This document shows, piece after piece, positions 1 to 7,582 of a stretch of 64,000 nt of DNA. The stretch's first letter is position 1; each line of letters opens with the position of its first letter. This DNA comes from Alkalicoccus saliphilus (GTDB taxonomy: Bacteria; Bacillota; Bacilli; Bacillales; Salisediminibacteriaceae), in NCBI RefSeq assembly GCF_003044065.1, contig NZ_PZJJ01000017.1:1-64000 (forward strand), in the 5' to 3' direction. The translations under genes were made by a program, and so were the position numbers. Under the pieces are notes generated by a model. It saw only the letters and a program-made list of their open reading frames with translations. It ran no database searches and was not told the DNA's origin.

Positions 1-129
1 TTAAACACGGTCTCGAAGACCCAACATACTAAACAGATTCTCCTAAGGGTGGGAAGGGAGCCGGTTTCCATTTGCGGATTCAACGATCCAGGCGTCCCGA
101 CGACTTCCCTTCCCTTCTACAAAAAAAGC

Positions 130-161
130 GTAGCACAAACCATGGCCTTGGTTTGTGCTAC
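130..161. terminator. Hairpin next to dispersed repeat copy 1
   Basis: A perfect 13-bp inverted repeat (GTAGCACAAACCA and its complement) encloses a 6-nt loop, and a run of seven A lies just left of it, so it reads as an intrinsic terminator on the minus strand. No minus-strand gene lies to its right to be terminated. Similar hairpins lie beside copies 2 and 4 of the dispersed repeat, so it may belong with that repeat rather than with a gene. Confidence 0.5.
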
Positions 162-174
162 TAATGTTAGTATG

Positions 175-501
175 TTTCCGGGCGGGCCGGCTTCAGCTAA
201 TTTCTTCCTCCCAAACGGATCTTCTGCTCGTCCTCTATCGCCCAGGAGTCGCCTGCTTCAGCTCCAGCAGAAAAATAAAAAGAAGGTTTCTCTTCTAAAA
301 AACGTGTTGATTCCGCCCTTTCTTCCATTCAGGAGAAGCTTTTTCCTCCGAAACGTCCGGTGGAGATGCCGGTGGGATAAAGCGAAGTCGGAAGATCCTA
401 CACGGCCGCAGGGCAAACAGCTGACGCCGGGGAGTGCAGGAGAAAGCTGTACGCTCAAAAGAATAATTATTCTGAAATCAAGACTTAATCAACACTCTGA
501 A
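175..501 (+). repeat. Dispersed intergenic repeat, copy 1
   Basis: About 330 bp that closely match 6433-6800 from the left edge TTTCCGGGCGGGCCGGCTTC to the right edge CTTAATCAACACTCTGAA, with related inverted copies near 25.5 and 35.7 kb. Long open frames cross it, but they differ between copies and show no domain, so I treat it as non-coding. GC-rich intergenic repeats of this general look occur in many Bacillaceae genomes; I cannot name the family. The rest of 1-626 holds only the hairpin at 130-161 and the leader of the CoA-transferase gene. Confidence 0.75.
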
Positions 502-626
502 AAGATCCTCGATCCTTACAAAAATTTCGTTCCAGACAGCCTTGCCAGTTTCCAACGACAGATACCTCTCAAACCAATAACACCCGATAAAGGAACCGTA
601 AAATTATACAAAAAGGAGATGCTGTC

Positions 627-1775
627 ATGATACGACCTCTTGAAGGAATTACAGTTGTTTCACTGGAGCAGGCTGTGGCCGCTCCTTTTGCCGCCAGACA
701 GCTCGCTGATCTCGGTGCAAGGGTAATTAAAATTGAACGGCCGGAAAGCGGAGATTTTGCCCGTCACTATGATCAAACGGTAAACGGTATGTCGAGCCAC
801 TTCACCTGGCTGAACCGCTCCAAAGAATCCGTGGAAATGGATTTAAAAGGCGAAGACAGTAAAGAACTGCTTCTGAACATGCTTGAAAAAGCAGACGTTT
901 TTCTCTACAATCTTGCTCCCGGAGCCGTCGATCGTCTCGGCTTCAGCCCGGACACCCTGAAAGAAAAATTCCCGCGCCTGATTACGTGCAGTATTACAGG
1001 ATACGGTGAAAATGGTTCCTACCGGAACAAAAAAGCCTATGATCTGCTGATTCAGTGCGAGGCGGGCGCTGTGTCGGTTACCGGCACCGAAGAAACACCT
1101 TCCAAAGCCGGCATTTCCATTGCAGACATTGCAGCAGGTATGTATGCTTACAGCGGCATAATGGCGGCTGTTATCGCCCGTTCTGTTTCAGGAAAAGGCA
1201 CTCATCTGGACATTTCCATGCTGGAAGCCCTCGGGGAGTGGATGGGCTATCCCCTTTACTACGCCGGTTACGGAGGATCTGAACCAAAACGCACGGGCGC
1301 CAGCCACGCCACCATTTATCCATACGGACCTTTTACTACAGGAGAAGGAAAACAGGTTTTTCTCGGTATTCAAAATGACCGGGAATGGAAAGCGTTCTGC
1401 AGCCGGGTGATAGGAAAACCGGAGCTTGCTGAAGAAGAGCTTTTTTCTACCAATGCGCTCCGGGTAAAGAACCAGGAAGAACTCGCTTTAGTGATTGCAT
1501 CTGTATTTGAAAAAATGACTGCCGAAGAGCTGACTGAAAAACTTGACGAGATGAAAATTGCCAATGCTAAACTGAATACGATGAAAGATTTTATGGAGCA
1601 CCCCCAGCTGAAAGAACGAAACCGCTGGACAACCATCGACTCCCCTGCTGGAGATATCCAAACCCTTCTCCCACCGATTACTGCACCGGGTTTTAAGATA
1701 ACGATGGGTGATATTCCCGAACTCGGCGAACACAACGAAAAAATCCGTAAAGAATTCGGTACCAGAAAAAAATAA
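627..1775 (+). CDS. CaiB/BaiF family (class III) CoA-transferase
   Basis: This 382-aa protein should move coenzyme A from a donor thioester to a carboxylic acid in the cytoplasm. The N-terminus (PLEGITVVSLEQAVAAPFA, then LADLGARVIKIERP) is the typical CaiB/BaiF opening, and the family's catalytic aspartate is visible as D167 in SIADIAAGMYA. Length fits the family. AAAGGAG precedes the ATG at normal spacing. A CitE-like lyase follows 22 bp downstream and is probably co-transcribed, so the two may act in sequence on one acid. In the known itaconate route a CaiB-type transferase works with a citramalyl-CoA lyase, but the hydratase of that route is not nearby. The substrate is unknown. Confidence 0.88.
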   Translation: MIRPLEGITVVSLEQAVAAPFAARQLADLGARVIKIERPESGDFARHYDQTVNGMSSHFTWLNRSKESVEMDLKGEDSKELLLNMLEKADVFLYNLAPGAVDRLGFSPDTLKEKFPRLITCSITGYGENGSYRNKKAYDLLIQCEAGAVSVTGTEETPSKAGISIADIAAGMYAYSGIMAAVIARSVSGKGTHLDISMLEALGEWMGYPLYYAGYGGSEPKRTGASHATIYPYGPFTTGEGKQVFLGIQNDREWKAFCSRVIGKPELAEEELFSTNALRVKNQEELALVIASVFEKMTAEELTEKLDEMKIANAKLNTMKDFMEHPQLKERNRWTTIDSPAGDIQTLLPPITAPGFKITMGDIPELGEHNEKIRKEFGTRKK

Positions 1776-1797
1776 TTTTATGACAGGAGGCTTTTGT

Positions 1798-2625
1798 ATG
1801 AAGCAGCGCTCTATTTTATTCGTTCCTCCCGTATCCGATAAAATGATTGATAAAGGACTTACTACAGAAGCAGACCGGGTGATTTTTGATCTGGAGGATG
1901 CTGTGGCTGTTCAGGAAAAAAAGACCGCCCGCGACAGGCTGTCCCGGCAGCTCGCATCAAAAGAAAATCTCCATCCGTTTTATATCCGGGTTAATGATGC
2001 AGAGTCCCCCTTCTATCACGAAGATGTGAAAGCTTTGCAAAACATACCGGATATCGGCATCGTCCTGCCGAAAACAGCTTCAGCCGAACAGGTCAGACAG
2101 CTGCAGAAGAAGCTGCCGGGGCGTCCCCTCCTCCCGATTATCGAAAGTGCAGCCGGTGTCTGGTACGCGAAAGAAATCGCAGAATCCTGTGCGGAAGTGG
2201 AAACGCTCGCCTTTGGAAGCATCGATTTTTCACTCGACATTCAGGCGGCTGGTCTGCCGGATGAATCGGAACTGCTGTACGCCCGTTCCAGAATCGTTCT
2301 GGCCTGTCGTCTTGCGGGAAAGAAACCACCGGTGGACAGTGTCTTCACAAACTTTCAGGATGCAGAGGGTTTTCGCCGGCAGGCAGCGATGGTAAAAGGC
2401 CTCGGTTTTCAAGGTAAGCTCTTGATTCACCCGTCCCAGGCAGGGCAGGCGAATGAGGTTTTCTCCCCATCTGACGAAGAAATTTTTAAGGCAGAAAAAA
2501 TTGTCCGGGCTTTCCAGGAGGCAGAAGCAGAAGGGCTGGCCGCCGTACAGGTTGACGGAGAGATGATCGACTACCCTGTTTATTACCGGTCCCGGAACAT
2601 TCTGCAGGCATCCGAAAAATCATAG
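1798..2625 (+). CDS. HpcH/HpaI aldolase / CitE-like CoA-ester lyase
   Basis: A 275-aa TIM-barrel protein of the citrate lyase beta-subunit family, whose members cleave (3S)-malyl-CoA, citramalyl-CoA and related thioesters with Mg2+. Visible hallmarks are RSILFVPP at the start, RVIFDLEDAV (substrate and metal region), LPIIESAAGVWYA with the metal-binding glutamate, FGSIDFSLDI, and GFQGKLLIHPSQ near the end. The start is set at the ATG behind AGGAGG, not at an in-frame upstream ATG inside the preceding gene. No citrate lyase alpha or gamma subunits are present, so it is a stand-alone lyase, paired with the CoA-transferase upstream. The exact substrate cannot be told from sequence. Confidence 0.82.
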   Translation: MKQRSILFVPPVSDKMIDKGLTTEADRVIFDLEDAVAVQEKKTARDRLSRQLASKENLHPFYIRVNDAESPFYHEDVKALQNIPDIGIVLPKTASAEQVRQLQKKLPGRPLLPIIESAAGVWYAKEIAESCAEVETLAFGSIDFSLDIQAAGLPDESELLYARSRIVLACRLAGKKPPVDSVFTNFQDAEGFRRQAAMVKGLGFQGKLLIHPSQAGQANEVFSPSDEEIFKAEKIVRAFQEAEAEGLAAVQVDGEMIDYPVYYRSRNILQASEKS

Positions 2626-2724
2626 CGCTCCCCCCTCGTCTCATAGAAGATTCGCTGGATTTTCTCTCTTTTTAGCGGGAATTCTGCTACTATGGAGAAA
2701 AGAAGCTGACTAATGGAGGAATAT

Positions 2725-3384
2725 ATGATGAAAAACTGGGCTTTTGTTTCTGATTTTGACGGTACGATCTCGAAAAAGGATTTTTACTGGATTGTGATCG
2801 AAAAATACTTTCCGGACGGCAGTGAACTCGTAAAAAAATGGAAATCCGGAGAAATAAAAGACATCGATTTTCTGAGCACAGTTTTCACTTCGATTCATCA
2901 GGAAGAAGAACAGATTATTCAGGACGCCCTCGATATCCCTATTGATGAACATGTTCCGGCCTTTATCCGACGCGTGCAGGAAAATGGAGGAGATTTTTAT
3001 GTATTGAGTGCCGGCACCGACTATTATATTCAGCACGTACTTGAAAAGTACGGCGTGCAGAACGTGCAGGTTCTCTCCAACAGAGGATATTACCAGGATA
3101 AAAACATCCACCTGGATATCGACCCCCAGAACAAATACCATTCCGACCGCTACGGAATCGATAAATCGAAAGTCATTCAGGACTTGAAAAAGAAGTACGA
3201 AACCGTACATTTCGCCGGTGACAGCGAACCGGATTCCCATCCGGCAGTCTATGCGGATCTCAATTTTGCCAAAGACCGCCTGCAGGAAATATTAACAGAG
3301 AACGGTGTTCCTTACGTTCCGGTGGAAAGCTTTGTTGAGATTGAAAAAGAGCTTACGGACAAGGGTTTCCTGAAAAATGACTAG
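2725..3384 (+). CDS. HAD-IB family phosphatase (MtnX-like)
   Basis: A 219-aa cytoplasmic phosphohydrolase of the HAD superfamily. Motif I is DFDGTIS, with the nucleophilic aspartate in the first ten residues. Motif II is near YVLSAGTD, and the late acidic motif is FAGDSEPDSHPA. Size and cap layout resemble MtnX and other small subclass-IB phosphatases. An upstream ATG at 2713 overlaps the ribosome binding site GGAGGA, so 2725 (or the adjacent ATG at 2728) is the likely start. The gene overlaps the next by 8 nt, which means translational coupling with a glycerol-1-phosphate dehydrogenase-like enzyme. No other methionine-salvage genes are nearby, so an MtnX role is not supported. A phosphatase acting on the partner's phosphorylated product is a reasonable guess. 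Confidence 0.78.
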   Translation: MMKNWAFVSDFDGTISKKDFYWIVIEKYFPDGSELVKKWKSGEIKDIDFLSTVFTSIHQEEEQIIQDALDIPIDEHVPAFIRRVQENGGDFYVLSAGTDYYIQHVLEKYGVQNVQVLSNRGYYQDKNIHLDIDPQNKYHSDRYGIDKSKVIQDLKKKYETVHFAGDSEPDSHPAVYADLNFAKDRLQEILTENGVPYVPVESFVEIEKELTDKGFLKND

Positions 3385-4429
3385 CCCCATTACCAATATC
3401 CCTATCCCTGCCGTTCTGGAGATCAGCGCCGGTTCTCTCTACCGACTTGAGCCAGTATTTGAAAGGCACGGCTTTAAAAAAGTACTTTTTCTTTTTGATA
3501 AATTCACGTATGAAGAATTGTCGGAGAAAGTGCTGCAGTCTTTCTCCGGAGTAAAAGCGCAAGGGGAACTGCTGGATACTTCCATGGATATTCACGGCCT
3601 TATTAAAAAAGCTTTTTCTATGGAAACGTACGACGCTGTTACAGCAGTCGGAGGCGGTGCGGTTATCGATCAGGGAAAGTATATCGCGTTTTCCCGGGCC
3701 ATTCCTTTTATCAGCATGCCAACTTCCGCTTCCAACGACGGCTTTGCCAGCAGTAACTCCTCTCTGATCGTGGATGGAAAGAAAACGACGGTGCCGGCAA
3801 AGGTTCCTTACGGTATCGTCGCTGATCTCGATATTATTCAGCGGGCTCCAAAAAAATTCATCCTTGCCGGTATTGGGGATCTGATGTCCAACATTACAGC
3901 TCTGTACGACTGGGATTTTGAAGACCGCCGCGGGGTGAGCCAGGTAAACGCTTTTGCGGCTATGCTCAGCAAAAAAGCGGTGAACAGCTTTATCCGGACA
4001 CCGATGGGTGACATTACCCACCCTACATTTCTTAAGGAACTGGTCAGTTCCTTGACGATGGGTGGAGTAGCTACGGTGATCAGCGGCAGCAGTGCTCCTA
4101 TCAGCGGCTCGGAGCATTTAATTTCCCACGCACTGGATAAGCATGCTGAACATAAAGAAATGCATGGCATACAGATCGGCATCTCCACCTATATTATGGC
4201 CCATGTCCAGAATCACCGGGCTGAACGAATGCATAAAGTGTTCAGCCGGACCGGCTTTTTTGATTACGTGCAGTCTCTACATCTGACAAAAGACGATTTC
4301 CGTCAGGCGATAAAAAGAAGTCCCGACATGAAACCGCACCGGTGGACATATCTTCATGAAGAAACGTACCGTACCAGAGCACTTGAGTTTCTCGAGAGCG
4401 ATCCAATGCTGCAGCAGATCCTGAAATAG
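3377..4429 (+). CDS. sn-glycerol-1-phosphate dehydrogenase-like (EgsA/AraM family)
   Basis: A 350-aa member of the iron-containing alcohol dehydrogenase superfamily, closest by motif to the AraM/EgsA glycerol-1-phosphate dehydrogenases, which reduce dihydroxyacetone phosphate. Visible features are the nucleotide-binding stretch VGGGAVIDQGKY, the family block PTSASNDGFASSNSSL with the metal-binding Asp, IGDLMSNITALYDW, and the metal-binding His residues in GSEHLISHALD and MHGIQIG. It starts inside the end of the HAD phosphatase gene and is followed by a terminator. In Bacillus, glycerol-1-phosphate feeds an archaeal-type ether lipid made by PcrB; no pcrB is here. A sugar-phosphate or polyol dehydrogenase is the alternative. 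Confidence 0.8.
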   Translation: MTSPITNIPIPAVLEISAGSLYRLEPVFERHGFKKVLFLFDKFTYEELSEKVLQSFSGVKAQGELLDTSMDIHGLIKKAFSMETYDAVTAVGGGAVIDQGKYIAFSRAIPFISMPTSASNDGFASSNSSLIVDGKKTTVPAKVPYGIVADLDIIQRAPKKFILAGIGDLMSNITALYDWDFEDRRGVSQVNAFAAMLSKKAVNSFIRTPMGDITHPTFLKELVSSLTMGGVATVISGSSAPISGSEHLISHALDKHAEHKEMHGIQIGISTYIMAHVQNHRAERMHKVFSRTGFFDYVQSLHLTKDDFRQAIKRSPDMKPHRWTYLHEETYRTRALEFLESDPMLQQILK

Positions 4430-4475
4430 CTGCAGAACAACGGAAGCGGGAGAACCATTTTATCAGCGAATAGAC

Positions 4476-4510
4476 AAAAAACCACCGGAAAAAATTTCCG
4501 GCGGTTTTTT
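4476..4510. terminator. Intrinsic terminator after the dehydrogenase gene
   Basis: A stem (AACCACCGGAAA paired with TTTCCGGCGGTT, one G-T pair) is followed by a T run on the plus strand and preceded by an A run. It can therefore end both the plus-strand operon and the minus-strand betaine-binding protein gene that stops at 4578. Confidence 0.85.
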
Positions 4511-4577
4511 CTTCTTATTTCAGACTGAATCTGCAATTTACAAAGAAAATGTCCCTTTATAAAAGCTTTGCAGCATT

Positions 4578-5462
4578 TTACTGTTCTGCCGTTTCAAGCC
4601 ACTCATCCACTGTTTCACGGTTATCGTCGATCCAGTCCTGTGCGGCATCCTCCACGTCTTTATCATTTTCTGCTACGTCCTGCATTACTTCGTTCATGTC
4701 CTCTGTTTCCCAGTAGAAGTTATCCAGAATTTCGTAGGCTACCGGATGTTCCTCCTCCAGTCCTTCCCGGACCATCGTACGGATCTCCTCTTCTTCCTCA
4801 TAAACGCCTTCCGGATCCTCAAGGAATCGAATATCATAAGAGTTGAATTTCCAATGCGGCTGCCATGCAGTAATTACAATCGGCTCTTCGTTATTGTATG
4901 CTGAATCAAGCGCGGCTGTCATCGCCGCATCAGAACTTGGAGTCGCCTCGATATCAAGATCATATGTTTCTACGACTTCTTCTGTAGAAGTCATAATTCC
5001 AGCTCCAGCATCAATGCCGATAATTTCGTCAACCACGTCAGAAGAAAGTTCGTCAATGCTCGTGATGTCCATATAGTCCGGGACAGCAAGCCCTGTACGA
5101 TTCCCTTCCAGGTTAGGACCGAGATCCACAACGTCATCTCCGTATTCTTCGTATTCTGAAGCCATATCTGACGGAAGCCATGCTCCGACAAATCCGTCCG
5201 CATCTCCATTTGCTGTACTGATCCACATTGGAGCCTGTTCCACTGCAGTTAAAGTTACATCGTACCCGGCTTCTTCAAGCACTTTTCCGATAACGTTCGT
5301 CGAAGCCAGTTCTGAATCCCACGCAACAAGCGTTAAAGTAATTTCTTCACCTTCCGGACTGTATGCTTCTCCGCTTGTATCTTCTTCACCACATGCACTG
5401 ACCACTAATACACTAAGTGCTGCTGCCCCTGCTGTTGTTGACTTTTTTAAAATAGATCTCAT
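4578..5462 (-). CDS. Glycine betaine/choline-type ABC transporter substrate-binding lipoprotein (OpuAC family)
   Basis: A 294-aa secreted lipoprotein that should capture a quaternary-ammonium osmolyte. It has a signal peptide with lipobox VSAC and a very acidic mature part. OpuAC-family blocks are LVAWDSELASTNVIGKVLEE, APMWISTANGDADGFVGAWLP, IGIDAGAGIMTSTEE and ITAWQPHWKFNSYD, with the tryptophans expected to line the ligand cage. As I recall B. subtilis OpuAC, the GIDxGxGIM block comes first and the AWDSE block second; here the order is reversed, i.e. the lobes are circularly permuted. No ATPase or permease gene adjoins, so it is an orphan or serves a transporter encoded elsewhere. It follows a gbsR-type regulator by 74 bp on the same strand. 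Confidence 0.88.
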   Translation of the reverse strand: MRSILKKSTTAGAAALSVLVVSACGEEDTSGEAYSPEGEEITLTLVAWDSELASTNVIGKVLEEAGYDVTLTAVEQAPMWISTANGDADGFVGAWLPSDMASEYEEYGDDVVDLGPNLEGNRTGLAVPDYMDITSIDELSSDVVDEIIGIDAGAGIMTSTEEVVETYDLDIEATPSSDAAMTAALDSAYNNEEPIVITAWQPHWKFNSYDIRFLEDPEGVYEEEEEIRTMVREGLEEEHPVAYEILDNFYWETEDMNEVMQDVAENDKDVEDAAQDWIDDNRETVDEWLETAEQ

Positions 5463-5536
5463 TTTTAAATCTCCTCCAATTTTAATTTAAAGTTTTGATC
5501 GGTTATTTTCTCCCTGAAATACATATCCCGGATATT

Positions 5537-6100
5537 TCAGCTTTTCCTCTGCTTCCGGGAATAAGGAACAGCATCGATAAGTTCACCGCTTCTCAGCATC
5601 GCCGCCAGATTCTGAAGCCAGTAATAATATGGTTTCGATTCCTCTAAAATCCGGTGGACTTTTTCTGCTTCCTTCCATGTTTCCTCCGGCAGGCTACTGT
5701 CTTCTATCGTTTCATTCAGCTGCATCTGAGCCTTGTCGATAGCCTCAAGATTCAAATTTGCTTCACGCTTCCATTGATCACTGAAAAAGTCAGAAAAGAA
5801 TTTAAAGAAATCTCTTTCAGCTATATAAGTATGTTTACGCTGGCCACGTCGGAATGTCTTCTTTGCAACGTTCAAATCCTGAAGCTTTTTTACGCCTGTA
5901 CTCATGCTCGGCTTGCTCATTCCAAGCTGTGTACGCATTTCATCCAGCGTCATATCCCCTTCAAAATACATCGTTCCGTAAAGTGTTCCGGCACTTCTTG
6001 TCACTCCGTAAAGGTCCATAGTTTCTGCCAGGGATTCAATTACCAGATCTTTTGCATTTTGTATCGAAGCCTCCGCCTCTTCCCTGCTGAAGTCTGACAA
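5537..6100 (-). CDS. GbsR/OpcR-type MarR-like repressor
   Basis: A 187-aa DNA-binding protein with a MarR-like winged helix at about residues 45-90 (EMRTQLGMSKPSMSTGVKKL) and a C-terminal helical part. It resembles GbsR, the choline-sensing repressor of glycine betaine synthesis and choline uptake in B. subtilis, and its relative OpcR. The start is a TTG behind AAGGGGG; no ATG fits. It is immediately upstream of the betaine-type binding lipoprotein on the same strand, so it likely controls that gene and itself. No gbsAB enzymes are in the window. Which of the GbsR-like paralogue types it is remains open. Confidence 0.85.
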   Translation of the reverse strand: MSDFSREEAEASIQNAKDLVIESLAETMDLYGVTRSAGTLYGTMYFEGDMTLDEMRTQLGMSKPSMSTGVKKLQDLNVAKKTFRRGQRKHTYIAERDFFKFFSDFFSDQWKREANLNLEAIDKAQMQLNETIEDSSLPEETWKEAEKVHRILEESKPYYYWLQNLAAMLRSGELIDAVPYSRKQRKS

Positions 6101-6331
6101 TCAAACACCCCCTTTTTGTTGTTCCGGCCGCTTTTTTGTTTACTGTACATTATTTATCCTACTTAATTATAGAATTTTGTAAACCCTTGTTTCAGGGGCA
6201 TATTTATAAAAACGTTGACATACCAACGTTTAATTGATTAAAAAAATTTTTAACGTATTGAATATTTGTAATTAATTTTGTTCTTCTACAACGGTTAAAT
6301 TCTATAAATTTCCATTATTCTTGAAAATAAA

Positions 6332-6365
6332 AAAGCTGTCTTGATTATTTATATCAAGACAGCTC
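6332..6365. repeat. Hairpin left of dispersed repeat copy 2 (direct repeat A1)
   Basis: A 12-bp stem (AGCTGTCTTGAT with its complement) has a short AT loop and a run of A on the left. The 27-nt stretch 6339-6365 recurs exactly at 6805-6831 on the other side of dispersed repeat copy 2. The first copy can form a complete terminator-like hairpin. Confidence 0.7.
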
Positions 6366-6432
6366 CAGGCTGTTTATAAAGTATTTTTTATACATGCCTA
6401 TGCATTTCCCTGTTTTCGCCTCCACAGGACGC

Positions 6433-6800
6433 TTTCCGGGCGGGCCGGCTTCAGCTAATTTCTTCCTCCAATGGTCGGAAGAAATGGATCTTCTGCTCGT
6501 CCTTCATCGCTTCGGAGTCGCCTGCTGCAGCTCCAGCAGGAAAATAAAAAGAAGGTTTCTCTTCTAAATAACGTGTTGATTCCATCCTTTCTTCCATTCA
6601 GGAAAAGCTTTTTCCTCCGGAACGTCCGGCGGGGACGCCGGTGGGATAAAGCGAAGTCAGAAGATCCTTTTCCATGGCCGAAGGGCTGGAAAATAGCTGA
6701 TGACGAGCCCCACGGCAAGCTTCCGCCGGGGAGTGCAGGAGAAAGCTATACGCTCAGAAGAATAATTATTCTGAAACCAAGACTTAATCAACACTCTGAA
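6433..6800 (+). repeat. Dispersed intergenic repeat, copy 2
   Basis: A 368-bp sequence closely matching copy 1 at 175-501, including CTTCAGCTAATTTCTTCCTC, AAGAAGGTTTCTCTTCTAAA and the right edge CTTAATCAACACTCTGAA. It is flanked on both sides by the same 27-nt sequence (6339-6365 and 6805-6831). The gap 6101-6940 holds only this element, its flanking repeats and an AT-rich stretch upstream of gbsR. Open frames across it are not conserved between copies. Confidence 0.8.
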
Positions 6801-6804
6801 GCTT

Positions 6805-6831
6805 TCTTGATTATTTATATCAAGACAGCTC
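6805..6831. repeat. Direct repeat A2 right of dispersed repeat copy 2
   Basis: An exact 27-nt repeat of 6339-6365, including the arms of the left hairpin (TCTTGAT and ATCAAGA). The two copies bracket the dispersed repeat. They may be a target duplication or part of the mobile unit. Confidence 0.75.
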
Positions 6832-6940
6832 TGCTGATCAATTAAAGTTATTATAGGAAATTTCTGACTTTACAGACGCAATCGTTCCCATGGGTTCTTC
6901 TGAAGGTTGGATTTCTTCTTTCTGCAAATTGGATAATCTG

Positions 6941-7423
6941 TTACTTCTTACGGGCCATTGCTTCTCTCTTTTGATGTTCTTCAAGAAAAGTTTCCATCTG
7001 TTCCCGGTGATGTTTGTCATGTTCCGTCAAAAAAGCAGCGATTTTTTCCGTACTCGACTCCCCTTTTGATCCGCTTATTCGAAAAACAGCTTCTTTCTCC
7101 GTTTTTTCCAGCTGACGGATGAATTCATTTCTTACGGAAATAAATTCTTCAATAATTCTTAGTGCCCGTCTTCCTTCCAGCGAAGCAATCGCTGCCCGGT
7201 TATATATATCCGGGTTCGGAAAGGGCGGAAGAACTGCTCCGTTTTTCATAAGCGGAACCATCGATTCCATAATTAACCGGTCCCAGTAGTACAGGTGCCC
7301 CATAATCTCCCTGATTGACCACTTCCCTGGCTTCACCGGTGTTGTGAGCGTTTTTTCGTCATAGTTCAGCAGATTTTCAGAAAAAACAACCATCTCATGC
7401 AGCCCTTCTGTTCTGGAAGACAT
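6941..7423 (-). CDS. DinB family protein (DinB_2-like)
   Basis: A 160-aa four-helix-bundle protein. The family's three metal-binding histidines are visible: GHLYYWD in the first third and HDKHHREQ near the C-terminus. The segment KPGKWSIREIMGHL is typical of the DinB/YfiT superfamily. These proteins bind a divalent metal; some are thiol-dependent transferases, but most, probably including this one, have no known reaction. It stands alone, divergent from an EamA transporter gene, with a good ribosome binding site (AAAGGGG). Confidence 0.78.
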   Translation of the reverse strand: MSSRTEGLHEMVVFSENLLNYDEKTLTTPVKPGKWSIREIMGHLYYWDRLIMESMVPLMKNGAVLPPFPNPDIYNRAAIASLEGRRALRIIEEFISVRNEFIRQLEKTEKEAVFRISGSKGESSTEKIAAFLTEHDKHHREQMETFLEEHQKREAMARKK

Positions 7424-7582
7424 ACTGTAACCCCTTTCTTTAATAAACCTTTACTTCTATTGTACAGGAATTTTGCTTCAGGAGGAATTTTACTTTTATT
7501 CCTTTTCTTATTTACTACAGTTGTTGCTTTATACTCCGGAGTGCGGTAGGTTTGCGGTAGAAGAAGGAAAGGAGTGGTGTCT

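Noticed and set aside
49-630. 193-codon open frame before the CoA-transferase gene
   Set aside because: It crosses the hairpin and dispersed repeat copy 1, has no domain, and the matching frame in copy 2 differs.
6455-6845. Open frames on both strands in dispersed repeat copy 2
   Set aside because: They follow the repeat, are not conserved between copies and lack good start sites.
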